NCBI RefSeq assembly: GCF_009932555.1
Contig: NZ_BLJO01000013.1
Span: forward strand, 74,048 to 109,329
Origin: Steroidobacter agaridevorans
GTDB lineage: Bacteria > Pseudomonadota > Gammaproteobacteria > Steroidobacterales > Steroidobacteraceae
Length of the DNA: 35,282 nucleotides
Reading direction: 5' to 3'
Shown here: one piece after another, positions 18,901 to 27,476 of the stretch
How positions within the stretch are numbered: position 1 is the first letter of the stretch
Layout: the number at the start of each line of letters is the position of its first letter
Notes under the pieces: generated by a model
What the model saw: the letters and a program-made list of their open reading frames with translations, nothing else
Told to the model about the DNA's origin: nothing
The model's database searches: none
Program-made: the position numbers and the translations under genes

Positions 18901-21120
18901 TCAGAATTTATAACCGGCAGTCACGCCATACGTGCGCGGCGGCAAATAGGTGCCGGTGATCGTGCGCGCGGTGGATGTCACATAGATGCCGGATACGATC
19001 ATCTCATCCGAGAGGTTCTTGCCCCAGAAATTGAGCGTGAACTTGCCGCCGTCGCCCGTGTACAGCAGGTTGGCGTCGTACAACGTAAAGCCGTCCTGGC
19101 CGGTGATCTCGTCATTGAACTCCGTGTAGTACTGTTTATCCCGGCTCGACACTCCGCCGGTCAAAGCCAGCGATGCGCCGCTGGTCAGCGGCCACTCGTA
19201 GGTCGCCGACAATTCGGCCGTCCAATCCGGCGTGTTGCGAGGACGATTGCCCGTCAGGTCCTCCGGCGGCAGCGTCGAGCCGCCCGGCCCGAACAGCGCC
19301 GGGTTGATCGGGTTCTGCGACAGGAACTTGTCGAAGCGGATGTGATAATAGGTGCCGGCGAACGACATCTTGAAACGGTCGGTCGCGATCCAGCTGGTCT
19401 CGAGCTCGACGCCCTTGCCGTCGGTGGTCGCCGCATTCTCCAGTCGCGCGGCATAGAACGGCGGCGCAGTGATGGCGTAAGTGCGATCGTACTGCGCATC
19501 CTCGACCTTGTATTTGAAGGCGGCGATGTTGAGCATCAGCGAGTCCTTCAACAGCCAGCTCTTCAAGCCCGCCTCGACGTTCTCGATCGTCTCGGGATTG
19601 ACCAGATTGGGTACACGCTCGCCGAGATTGGCCGTGCCGCTCTTGAAGCCTTCCGAATAAGTGGCATACAGCATGACCGCATCCATGGGCCGCAGCTCGA
19701 CGCCGACTTCCGGAGAGAAGTCCGAATAGTCTCGCGACGCACGCTTCACAGGATCGAAGACGGCAGCCGGGTCGACCGGGCTTGCCACGGCAAAATGATT
19801 CTCCATCGCGCGCTTCTCGGCGCTGTAGCGTGCGCCCGCTTTGACGGAAAACATCTTGGTCAAGTCATAAGTGAAGTTGGTAAACAACGCCCACGCGTCC
19901 ACGTCGAGCGTCGCGGGCACGATCACGCGTGAGCGAGTCGGTTGCCTCACTGGATCGCGACCCAGCAGCACCAGGCTGTCGATGGACTCGGTCAGATAGT
20001 AGGCGGCGGCGATGCCATGCAGCCGGTCGCCTTCATAGATGAACTGGAGTTCCTGAGAAAACTGCTCGTCGCCGATAGCCTGCAATTGAGTCGTCGACGT
20101 GGGCGCCGGCGGGAAGTTGCCGTTGACCGTGTCCGAGACATCGAAGTCCTGCGTCAGCTGGTCATCGAACTCGCGATAGTTGGTCAGCGATTTGAACGAG
20201 ATCGCATCGGTGACGCCGACTGTCAGCGTCGCGGTGGCCGCCCAGGTCTCGCTTTCGAACGTCGGGCGGAAGTCACCGCCGGCGTTGCGCGAGTTCGGCG
20301 ACACGTTCGGCAGACCGGTCGCCCGCAGGCTGGGCAGCGGCGGGTTGGGAAACATTGGCGCGATGAAGTGCACCGACTTGGTGTGATCGTCTTCCTTGGC
20401 ATACTCGCCACTGAGCAACAGATCCACGTTGTCGCTGAACTTGAACTGCAAATGGCCGCGCGTGGCGATCACGTTGAGGTCGTCGATGTCCTTGCCGCTG
20501 CCGGTGTGCTTGCCGTAGCCGTCGTGGTGTTGATAGTGGACAGCGACGCGGCCGAGCAGCTTTTCTGTCAACGGCCCGCTGAGCGCAGAATCCAGGCCAT
20601 AACTCAGGTCGCTGCCGCCGACCGAAACATTGGTGTAGCCGCTGAAATTCTGCGTGGGCTTCGCGGTCACCAGATTGATGGAACCGCCGGTGGCATTACG
20701 GCCATACAACGTTCCCTGTGGGCCGCGCAGCGCTTCGACGCGCTCCAGATCGAACAGCGACGCGAACTGCGCGGACGCTTGCGCGACCACCGCGCCGTCG
20801 ACGTGCAGCGCCACGGAAGGATCGATGCCAGCAAACGAGCTGTTCAGGCCGACGCCGCGGATGAACAGCTTCGCAAACGCGAAGTCGTTGCCGAATGTGA
20901 CACCCGGCACGCGATGCTGCAGGTCCTCGATGTTCGAGATATTGCTCCGGAGCAGATCTTCGGCGGACAGCGCGGTGACGGCCAAGCTCACGTCTTGCAA
21001 CGATTGTTCGCGTTTCTGCGCCGTCACGATCACTTCTTCCAGCTCGGCAGCGCGCGCTGTCAGCGGCAGCGTCAACGTCAATGCCACAGCCATCATCGGA
21101 ACTCGTCTAGATGAATACAC
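18901..21120 (-). CDS. TonB-dependent outer-membrane receptor of the aromatic cluster
   Basis: 739 residues. A GTG start at 21120 is chosen because AGGGGG lies six bases upstream; ATGs at 21096 and 21093 have no clear site. Signal peptide RRVPMMAVALTLTLPLTARA, then LEEVIVTAQKREQSLQDV (TonB box plus plug start), plug motifs LQHRVPGVTFGNDFAFAKLF, IRGVG, LRGPQGTLYGRNATGGSINL, and a 22-strand barrel ending TYGVTAGYKF with the terminal Phe of outer-membrane proteins. It energises uptake of a substrate too large or too dilute for porins. Position between the MFS permease and the hydratase/dehydrogenase points to lignin-derived or hydroxycinnamate compounds; iron chelates are the usual alternative. 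Confidence 0.93.
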   Translation of the reverse strand: MYSSRRVPMMAVALTLTLPLTARAAELEEVIVTAQKREQSLQDVSLAVTALSAEDLLRSNISNIEDLQHRVPGVTFGNDFAFAKLFIRGVGLNSSFAGIDPSVALHVDGAVVAQASAQFASLFDLERVEALRGPQGTLYGRNATGGSINLVTAKPTQNFSGYTNVSVGGSDLSYGLDSALSGPLTEKLLGRVAVHYQHHDGYGKHTGSGKDIDDLNVIATRGHLQFKFSDNVDLLLSGEYAKEDDHTKSVHFIAPMFPNPPLPSLRATGLPNVSPNSRNAGGDFRPTFESETWAATATLTVGVTDAISFKSLTNYREFDDQLTQDFDVSDTVNGNFPPAPTSTTQLQAIGDEQFSQELQFIYEGDRLHGIAAAYYLTESIDSLVLLGRDPVRQPTRSRVIVPATLDVDAWALFTNFTYDLTKMFSVKAGARYSAEKRAMENHFAVASPVDPAAVFDPVKRASRDYSDFSPEVGVELRPMDAVMLYATYSEGFKSGTANLGERVPNLVNPETIENVEAGLKSWLLKDSLMLNIAAFKYKVEDAQYDRTYAITAPPFYAARLENAATTDGKGVELETSWIATDRFKMSFAGTYYHIRFDKFLSQNPINPALFGPGGSTLPPEDLTGNRPRNTPDWTAELSATYEWPLTSGASLALTGGVSSRDKQYYTEFNDEITGQDGFTLYDANLLYTGDGGKFTLNFWGKNLSDEMIVSGIYVTSTARTITGTYLPPRTYGVTAGYKF

Positions 21121-21159
21121 GGCAGCCCCCTGTCTATCGACCTTGTTTATTCGACCTCT

Positions 21160-22488
21160 CTACCGGCTCAGCACCAGCCGCGGTGGCGCGGCCAACATCG
21201 ATCCTCGCAACAACCAAATGGACATCGCGGACAACGCCGCGCCTAGCGCCATGATCCCCGCGACACTGGGGCGGCTCGTTCCCGCCGCCATCAGCCAGCC
21301 GCCAAGCACGGGACCGAGCATTCCGCCGAAGCGACCCAGGCCGATGGCCAGGCCCGTGCCCGTGGCGCGCAGGTGCGTCGGAAACACGCGAACGAACGTC
21401 GCGTAGAAGCCGACCGCCGACGAATAAAGAAACCAGCCAAGCACGAATGCGACGGCTTTGAGAGCAAACAAGTCGGGTTGCGTCCGACCGAAGACAGCAA
21501 GCGAGAGCGCTGTGAGAAGCATCGCGCCGCTCGCCAACGGCTTGAGATTAATGTGCCGGGCGAGATACCCGAGCAGCGCGCCGCCGATGATCCCGCCCAG
21601 ATTGGTCCATACCGACACTTCGGCGCCGACGCTCGCGGTAAAGCCCAGTGCCGTGACGATGGAAGGAATCCAGCCAAGCACGTAGTAGCACGTCATCATG
21701 TAGAGGAAGTACGCCGCACAGATCAGCGCCGTTTGCGCCACGAGCTCCTTGTCGAACGAGGCCCAAACATTCATGCGCGGCTGCCGTGTTCGAGCCGGCA
21801 TTTCCGTAATGTTTGCTCGCCCCATCCGGCGAAGAATCGTATTCACCCGCTCCAAGGCGTCCGGCGAACGTTTGAACACCAGGAACTCGATGGACTCTGG
21901 CAGGCGCCACCACACCACGACCAGGATCAAAGTCGACACCACGCCGCCTAACAGGAAGACCGAGCGCCAGTCGAACTCGCGCAGCAGCCAAGCGGCGGCC
22001 ATGCCGCCCAGCACGCCACCCAATGGATAACCGATGGTCATGAGACTGACGCAGAAGTCCCGGCGAGTGTCGTTCGAATACTCGGCGACCATCGCGTTGA
22101 TGGAAGCCAGCATCCCGCCGATGCCCAGTCCGGTGACGATGCGCCAGATCGACAGCGCGATGACATCGGCGGCAGTCGCGGACAGCAACATGCCGACGGT
22201 CATCAGAATCAAACACAGCAGGATGATGGGACGGCGGCCCATCGAGTCGGCGAGCGGCGCGAGCAGCAGCGACCCCACCGACATGCCGACCAGGCCGGTG
22301 GAAATGACGATGCCGAGCCCGCCCGGACCCAATCCCCACTCGCGCGTGATGCCCGGCCCGGCGAACGTGATCGCGAGGATATCGAAGCCGTCGAGCGCGT
22401 TGAGCGCGACACAAATCGCGACCGCCACGATTTGGAACGAGCTCATGGGCTCGCGACGCAGCTGCGCACTGGGATCGGATGGCGTCAT
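21160..22488 (-). CDS. MFS transporter, aromatic acid:H+ symporter family
   Basis: 442 residues from ATG 22488, four bases after the preceding gene's stop and with GGTGAG upstream. Earlier in-frame ATGs lack ribosome sites and lie within the upstream gene. It is a 12-helix major-facilitator protein. Helix 1 carries ALNALDGFDILAITFAGPGI, with the acidic DGFD pair typical of the AAHS group (PcaK, VanK, GalP, DdvK-like), and loop 2-3 carries PLADSMGRRPIILL, the MFS motif A. Helix 4 region: WRIVTGLGIGGMLASINAMV. C-half: YSSAVGFYATFVRVFPTHLR. Expected to move hydroxycinnamates, vanillate or protocatechuate across the inner membrane with protons, completing the outer-membrane receptor route. Confidence 0.93.
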   Translation of the reverse strand: MTPSDPSAQLRREPMSSFQIVAVAICVALNALDGFDILAITFAGPGITREWGLGPGGLGIVISTGLVGMSVGSLLLAPLADSMGRRPIILLCLILMTVGMLLSATAADVIALSIWRIVTGLGIGGMLASINAMVAEYSNDTRRDFCVSLMTIGYPLGGVLGGMAAAWLLREFDWRSVFLLGGVVSTLILVVVWWRLPESIEFLVFKRSPDALERVNTILRRMGRANITEMPARTRQPRMNVWASFDKELVAQTALICAAYFLYMMTCYYVLGWIPSIVTALGFTASVGAEVSVWTNLGGIIGGALLGYLARHINLKPLASGAMLLTALSLAVFGRTQPDLFALKAVAFVLGWFLYSSAVGFYATFVRVFPTHLRATGTGLAIGLGRFGGMLGPVLGGWLMAAGTSRPSVAGIMALGAALSAMSIWLLRGSMLAAPPRLVLSR

Positions 22489-22492
22489 GCCC

Positions 22493-23674
22493 TCACCCAC
22501 CGCTTTCGACATGCAGGAGAAAGCGCGCCTGACGGTGCGCAATGCGCCACAGTCCGTCGGAGCACAATCGCAATGTATCTTCGAACTCGCCGACGACCTG
22601 GCGCGACTGAGCACGGCGGCCGAAATCGCCGACCTCGTGATCGGCAGTGCCCGTCCACAACAACACGTTACTGATGGCGTGCGCTTCGTCGGGAGCGCGC
22701 AGATCGACGACGCTGCCGGAAACCAGATGACGAGTCAGATAGGCCGCGGGCCGCGATCGGTAGGATGCGAGCAATGCGTCGACACCGCAGAGGGGTTCTT
22801 TGCCCGGTCGTACCACGACCGCATCAGGCGTGAAAAACTGGGCGAAGCCGTCGAGATCGTTGGCGTCGAGTTTGAGTGCGGCCCGGCGGACCACGTCGCG
22901 ACAGGCCGATTCGGCGAGCTGGCGCTCCAGCAGCGCGATGGGTCGCTGCCCGACCGGAATGTCTCCTTTCCCACTCAGCCATTCCGCCAACGCGGCCGTC
23001 ACGGCCTCCGGTTGTTCCAGCGTACTCATGTGACCGCTTTCCTCGATGATGCGCAGACGCGCGCCGCGCACGATCACGGCCATCTGCAAGTGTTGCGATA
23101 AAGGACTCCAGGCGTCCTGGCGCCCGCAGGCCACGAGCGTGGGACAACGAATGGCGAGCAGCTGCGCCATCGCATTGGGTCTCGCGAGCAGCGCTTGGAT
23201 CTGTGCGGCGAATATGTCGGGCGTCTTGCGCTCGACCATGTCGACCATGGCTTCGAATAACGGCGAGCCGAGTCGCTTGGGATGCACCATCCCCGACAGC
23301 CAGCGTCGTCCCATGGAGCGCATGCCGTTGCGACGAGCCTCTTCGAGCAGCGCCAGGCGAGATGTTTGTTCCTCCTCGCCTCGGGCTCCGGGCTGGCGCG
23401 GCTGCCAGCCGGAATCGAGCAATGCCAGCCGCTCGACTCGATGAGGCGCGAGTCGCATCACTTCGAGCGCCACTCGCCCGCCCATCGAATGTCCCGCCAT
23501 TGCGAATGTTTCGGCTGGCGCATCGCGCAGGATGGCCCGCGCCATGTCGGTGAGCGAATGGATCGAGCCATGATCGGGCACCCAGATTCGAGCGTGGCTC
23601 GACAGGGCGCGCCTTTGTTCGGACCATGCGAACTCGTCGCAGAGCAATCCCGGGATGAGTACGAGCGTGGTCAT
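22493..23674 (-). CDS. Alpha/beta hydrolase fused to an NTF2/SnoaL-like domain
   Basis: 393 residues, two domains. Residues 1-235 are an alpha/beta hydrolase: LVLIPGLLCDEFAWSEQRRA, nucleophile elbow MAGHSMGGRVAL with S63, acid D187 in CGRQDAWSP and base H215 in ESGHMSTLEQP, so the triad is complete. Residues about 248-393 (LLERQLAESACRDVVRRAAL, DLDGFAQFFTPDAVVVRPGK, YLTRHLVSG, LWRIAHRQARFLLH) are an NTF2-like domain of the ring-hydroxylating-dioxygenase-beta/SnoaL kind. No signal peptide. Start ATG overlaps the stop of the feruloyl-CoA synthetase (ATGA, 23671-23674), so it is coupled to it. Possible roles: thioesterase or beta-keto-acyl-CoA hydrolase releasing vanillate, or an esterase on hydroxycinnamate esters. 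I cannot decide between them. Confidence 0.85.
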   Translation of the reverse strand: MTTLVLIPGLLCDEFAWSEQRRALSSHARIWVPDHGSIHSLTDMARAILRDAPAETFAMAGHSMGGRVALEVMRLAPHRVERLALLDSGWQPRQPGARGEEEQTSRLALLEEARRNGMRSMGRRWLSGMVHPKRLGSPLFEAMVDMVERKTPDIFAAQIQALLARPNAMAQLLAIRCPTLVACGRQDAWSPLSQHLQMAVIVRGARLRIIEESGHMSTLEQPEAVTAALAEWLSGKGDIPVGQRPIALLERQLAESACRDVVRRAALKLDANDLDGFAQFFTPDAVVVRPGKEPLCGVDALLASYRSRPAAYLTRHLVSGSVVDLRAPDEAHAISNVLLWTGTADHEVGDFGRRAQSRQVVGEFEDTLRLCSDGLWRIAHRQARFLLHVESGG

Positions 23675-25452
23675 GACAGCACCACCACGTCGCGCTCGCG
23701 ATCCGAGGAATACAACCGCTCGACCATCGCTTGACGCGCCAGGATCACGGCGCGCTGATTGATCGTGCCTTTATCAGTGATTTCGCCTGCGACGATCGAC
23801 GGTGGCTGTTCCAACACGAGGGCGCGAGTCACGCGCTGCGAGCCACCACCGGCGCGATGCGCCAGCACTTTGAGCAGATCGCCCAACCAGGTCTGCACAC
23901 CGGCAGAGGAAAGCCGTGAGCCTCCCGCACTAAGAAACACGAGCATGCCCAACTCATCGCGATCCTGGCCGACGAACACGACGTCATGGATGTATGGCGT
24001 GCCCGCAGCCAACACCGCCGCACGCATCGCACCGACATTGACCCACGTGCCGCTCGAGAGTTTGAAGTCCTCGGCAATGCGACCGTCGAAACGCAATCCC
24101 AGGCTGGGCTGAGCCGGATCGATGAAGACCGCGGCATCGCCGCTGCAAAAGAAACCTTCTTCGTCGAAAGCCTCGCGGCTGATCTCGGGCTGACGCCAGT
24201 AGCCAGGCGTGATGCTCGGACCGCGATAGCGCACTTCGAGCTTGTCCGCGACCGGCGCGAGTTTCACCTCGACGCCCGGCGCTGGCAGTCCGATCACTCC
24301 GGGTTGCCACGTCGGCAGATGCGCAGAAATTGCGAACGGCGCTGTCTCCGTCATGCCCAGTCCCATGGTCATGGGAGTTTTGCGTCCGCGCACTTGCATC
24401 GACATCTCGTCGATCGCGTCCTGCACCGGCTTCGGCAATCCGGCGCCGGCGGGAAAGATCAATTTCATGCGGCTGAAGAAATGTGCGCGAAGGCGTTCAT
24501 CCGCCCGCATGGCGTCGACCAGCATCTCCAACCCTTTCGGTACGGTGTAGTAGATGGTCGGGGCTACCTCGCGCAAATTCGCAACCGTCTGCGCCATACC
24601 CGCCGCCGTCGGCTTGCCCGCATCGATGTAGAGCGTGCCGCCGTGTGCCAGCACCGTCCCCATATTGGCGTTGCCGCCGGCCGTGTGATGCCAGGGCAGC
24701 CAGTCCACCAGCACTGGCGGCTCATCCTCGAGAAAGGGATAGCACTGCGCATACATCTGCTGATTGCACGAGAGCATGCGATGCGTGTTGATGACCGCCT
24801 TCGGCATGCGAGTGGAGCCGGAGGTAAACATGAACTTCGCCATCGTGTCGCCCGTCACTGCCTCGTGAGCGCGCTCGACATCGACGCTCGCCTCGCCGAT
24901 CAGGCTGGCAAATGGACTGTGCGGTCGCGAGGAGATGTGACCATCGAGAGCGACGACTTCTGTCTCCGCCGGTACAGCCAGAGATACCGCCGTATCGAAC
25001 GCTCGAGCGTCTTCGGCGTACACCAGTCCCGGCGTCAGCAGCGAAACTGCGTGCAGGACACGCCTTGCTTCGGGATCGACGAGCGAATATGCCGGCGATA
25101 ACGGCGCGACCGGCACGCCGATATGCATGGCGGCGAACGTGAGCAGTGCATGCTCGATGCTGTTGCCCGAGAGGATGACGAGCGGCCGTTCGGCACTCAG
25201 ATTCCGTTGCAGCAAGCCTGCAGCGATTCTCTGGATCTGTGCGAAGGCCGCCGAATAGCTGAGCTTGCGCCATTCGTCATGGGCATCGCGCTGGGCGAGC
25301 CAGACGGCATCGGGGCGCTCCTTGGCCCAGCGCGCGAGATATTCGGTGAAGCGGCGAGGATAGGAACGCAGCGGGTCGAGAGAGCGCAGCGACCAACATC
25401 CGTCGGCGCGTTGCTCAGCCACTCCTGCGTAGGGACCCAGCCTTGTGTCCAC
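23671..25452 (-). CDS. fcs: Feruloyl-CoA synthetase
   Basis: Activates ferulate (and probably p-coumarate or caffeate) to the CoA thioester with ATP and CoA, in the cytoplasm. 593 residues, the ANL superfamily. P-loop A3 motif at about 209-220 (FTSGSTRMPKAV), A5-like MTMGLGMTETAPFA, and hinge region LRFDGRIAEDFKLSSGTWVN, whose EDFKLSSGTWVNVG is the distinctive form of the feruloyl-CoA synthetase family. Near the C-terminus ITDKGTINQRAVI holds the catalytic lysine of the A10 motif. The start is GTG, with GGGGATGGA just before it; the nearby ATG is out of frame. The 118-base gap to metF is the largest within the block and may hold an internal promoter. The stop overlaps the hydrolase start. Confidence 0.93.
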   Translation of the reverse strand: MDTRLGPYAGVAEQRADGCWSLRSLDPLRSYPRRFTEYLARWAKERPDAVWLAQRDAHDEWRKLSYSAAFAQIQRIAAGLLQRNLSAERPLVILSGNSIEHALLTFAAMHIGVPVAPLSPAYSLVDPEARRVLHAVSLLTPGLVYAEDARAFDTAVSLAVPAETEVVALDGHISSRPHSPFASLIGEASVDVERAHEAVTGDTMAKFMFTSGSTRMPKAVINTHRMLSCNQQMYAQCYPFLEDEPPVLVDWLPWHHTAGGNANMGTVLAHGGTLYIDAGKPTAAGMAQTVANLREVAPTIYYTVPKGLEMLVDAMRADERLRAHFFSRMKLIFPAGAGLPKPVQDAIDEMSMQVRGRKTPMTMGLGMTETAPFAISAHLPTWQPGVIGLPAPGVEVKLAPVADKLEVRYRGPSITPGYWRQPEISREAFDEEGFFCSGDAAVFIDPAQPSLGLRFDGRIAEDFKLSSGTWVNVGAMRAAVLAAGTPYIHDVVFVGQDRDELGMLVFLSAGGSRLSSAGVQTWLGDLLKVLAHRAGGGSQRVTRALVLEQPPSIVAGEITDKGTINQRAVILARQAMVERLYSSDRERDVVVLS

Positions 25453-25570
25453 TCCATCCCCGCACTATCTAACTGTTTATATTCGATCCAAGCGGCCGAT
25501 TATTGGGAGACGGCAGAGCCTCGCGCCAATGCCGAACCGCGGCCAAGCGATAACCTTTGCTGATAGTCCT

Positions 25571-26488
25571 CTAGTCGACGCGGAAACCACCGTGCCGATC
25601 GAGCGTGAATTCCCCGGCGCCCACGCGCTGCAGCCATTCGCAGGTTCGGAGGAATCCGCCGAAAGTGAAAAAGTGCAGTCCGTCATACACATCGGGCCGC
25701 GGCACACCGGCGAGCGTTCGCATTAGCTGCTCCGGCCCGTGATCGCCGATGAGCTTCACCATCGATGTCGGCCTTGCTCCCAGCGCACGAATCGACGGCC
25801 CGACGCCACAGCGCACGGCATAGCGAAGCAGCGTCGCGATACTGGCCGGGCCAGATATGCCGGCAACGAGCCTCGCTCTGACTCCATCGGCACGTAAGCC
25901 CGCGGCCCATTCCACGAACGGCGGCGCTTCGAAGAAGAACTGTGTGAGCAATGTGGCTTGCAGTCCGGCCGCTTGCGCCAGTTCCGCCTTCTCGCGTTCG
26001 GCTCGACGGATTTCCGGCAGCGGCACTTGCGGATGCCCTTCGGGATGGCCGGCCATCGAAATCCTGCGCAAGCCGAACTCGCCCAACTTGCCGGTTCGCA
26101 AGACTTCCGCGACAGTCGAATACGGTCCGCGCGCCTGCGGATAATCCCCAGAGATCAGCAGTATCTCCGCCACCTGGGCACGGTTGGCAGCCTGGTGCAA
26201 AAACTCTTCGAGCGTGCGTGCGCTGTCGAGCAAACGTACCGGCACATGCGGCACCGGCTCGAAACCGACCTCTCGCACCTCGTGACAGGCATCGATCGTT
26301 TGCTGCCAGGTCTGCTTCGGCAGATGGCTCACATAAACCTTTTTCCCCGGTGACAGCAACGAGCGAGCGCGACGCAGCTGGGGAGCGTCCTGGACATTCA
26401 TTTCGATGGAACAGCCTCGCGCCAGCGTGGCAATGCCTGCCTGATCGACAACGGGTTCCGGCATGGCCTCGGCCTTGGGTTGTGTCAT
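25571..26488 (-). CDS. metF: Methylenetetrahydrofolate reductase, catabolic type
   Basis: 305 residues, a flavin-dependent TIM barrel. Key residues match E. coli MetF: E29 in GCSIEMNVQ (E28), D115 in LLISGDYPQ (D120) and Q183 in LLTQFFFEAP (Q183). In O-demethylating bacteria such as Sphingobium SYK-6, a metF next to ligM runs from 5-methyl-THF toward 5,10-methylene-THF, recycling the methyl acceptor. The location 13 bases after purU, in the same block as ligM, supports that role over methionine synthesis. The N-terminal 15 residues (MTQPKAEAMPEPVVD) are poorly conserved. The sequence is quite diverged from housekeeping MetF, for example SIEM in place of SFEFFPP. Confidence 0.88.
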   Translation of the reverse strand: MTQPKAEAMPEPVVDQAGIATLARGCSIEMNVQDAPQLRRARSLLSPGKKVYVSHLPKQTWQQTIDACHEVREVGFEPVPHVPVRLLDSARTLEEFLHQAANRAQVAEILLISGDYPQARGPYSTVAEVLRTGKLGEFGLRRISMAGHPEGHPQVPLPEIRRAEREKAELAQAAGLQATLLTQFFFEAPPFVEWAAGLRADGVRARLVAGISGPASIATLLRYAVRCGVGPSIRALGARPTSMVKLIGDHGPEQLMRTLAGVPRPDVYDGLHFFTFGGFLRTCEWLQRVGAGEFTLDRHGGFRVD

Positions 26489-26501
26489 GTGCGACCTGCG
26501 C

Positions 26502-27347
26502 TCAGCGAAACACGACGGTGCGATTGCCGTTCAACAAAATGCGATGTTCGACGTGCCATTTCACCGCCCGCGCCAGCACCGCACACTCCACGTCGCGCCC
26601 CACAGCGGCGCAATCGTCCGCGCTCATGGCGTGATCGACGCGAGCTACGTCCTGTTCGATGATCGGTCCTTCGTCCAGATCCTCCGTGACATAGTGCGCC
26701 GTGGCGCCGATCAACTTGACGCCGCGATCGTGCGCCTGTTGATACGGTCTCGCCCCCTGAAAGCTCGGCAGGAACGAGTGATGTATGTTGATGGCGCGCC
26801 CCTCCAGCTGTTGGCACAACGCCGGCGACAGAATCTGCATGTAGCGGGCAAGCACGACCAGGTCGGCCTGCGTTTCGTCCACGATGTCCAGCAGCTGTTG
26901 CTCCTGGCGTTGCTTGTTCTCCGGGTTCACCGGCAGATAATGGAAGGGGATGTCGTTGGCGGCGCAGAGGCGATAGAAGTCGCGATGGTTCGAGACGATC
27001 GCCGGGATCTCGATGGCGAGCGCGCCGATTCGATACCGATACAACAAATCATTCAGGCAGTGGCCGAACCGGGAGACCATCAGCACGACGCGTTGCTTTC
27101 TTGCCAGGTCGTAAAAGCTCCACTGCATGGCGAACTTCTCGGCGATGGGCGCGAACGCCGCTTGCAGGGCCTCGACCGGCTGGGCCTGCTCGCCATCGAA
27201 ACAAACCCTCATGAAGAAGCGCTGCGCCTGGTCGCCGAACTGGGCGCTCTCCACGATGTTGCAGCGGTGCTCGAGCAAAAAGCTGCCCACGGCAGCGACG
27301 ATGCCTCTGCGGTCCGGGCAGGAAAGCCTGAGGATATAACGCTGCAT
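26502..27347 (-). CDS. purU: Formyltetrahydrofolate deformylase
   Basis: Hydrolyses 10-formyl-THF to formate and THF. 281 residues, the usual size. The N-terminal ACT domain is at about 1-80 (YILRLSCPDRRGIVAAVGSF, then LLEHRCNIVESAQF). The formyltransferase-like catalytic domain follows (RVVLMVSRFGHCLNDLLYRY, LVVLARYMQILSP). The catalytic triad is N187 and H189 (AINIHHSFLPSF) plus D225 (TEDLDEGPI). With metF and ligM it would free THF from the C1 units released by demethylation, after a methylene-THF dehydrogenase/cyclohydrolase (FolD) not found here. First gene of the minus-strand block, reading away from the LysR gene at 27477. Confidence 0.95.
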   Translation of the reverse strand: MQRYILRLSCPDRRGIVAAVGSFLLEHRCNIVESAQFGDQAQRFFMRVCFDGEQAQPVEALQAAFAPIAEKFAMQWSFYDLARKQRVVLMVSRFGHCLNDLLYRYRIGALAIEIPAIVSNHRDFYRLCAANDIPFHYLPVNPENKQRQEQQLLDIVDETQADLVVLARYMQILSPALCQQLEGRAINIHHSFLPSFQGARPYQQAHDRGVKLIGATAHYVTEDLDEGPIIEQDVARVDHAMSADDCAAVGRDVECAVLARAVKWHVEHRILLNGNRTVVFR

Positions 27348-27428
27348 GCGGCGGTCTTTGTCGAGAATCCCCCAAGGCCGGCTATGCTCCTGCCCCGGCC
27401 CTCATCCGGCAACACGATCTGGACTATT

Positions 27429-27455
27429 GGCTCTATCCGTGAAATGAATAGAGCC
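27429..27455. promoter_or_regulatory. Candidate LysR operator controlling the aromatic block
   Basis: GGCTCTAT (27429-27436) and ATAGAGCC (27448-27455) are perfect 8-bp arms with an 11-base spacer. The arms include T and A placed as in the T-N11-A LysR consensus. It lies 21 bases upstream of the divergent LysR start and about 82 bases upstream of purU. The rest of the 129-base gap has no -10/-35 I would defend. Confidence 0.6.
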
Positions 27456-27476
27456 CCCTGAGCGATACATCCATAT

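Noticed and set aside
19942-21114. Long open frame on the plus strand opposite the TonB receptor
   Set aside because: Arg/Gln-rich composition without domains; it mirrors the codon bias of the receptor gene on the other strand.
22034-23101. Long open frame on the plus strand opposite the MFS and hydrolase genes
   Set aside because: It crosses the junction of two well-supported minus-strand genes and has no recognisable motif.
25453-25570. Defined sigma70 promoter before fcs
   Set aside because: TTGGAT and TATAAA-like hexamers exist on the minus strand but with poor spacing; a promoter is plausible from the gap size but cannot be placed.
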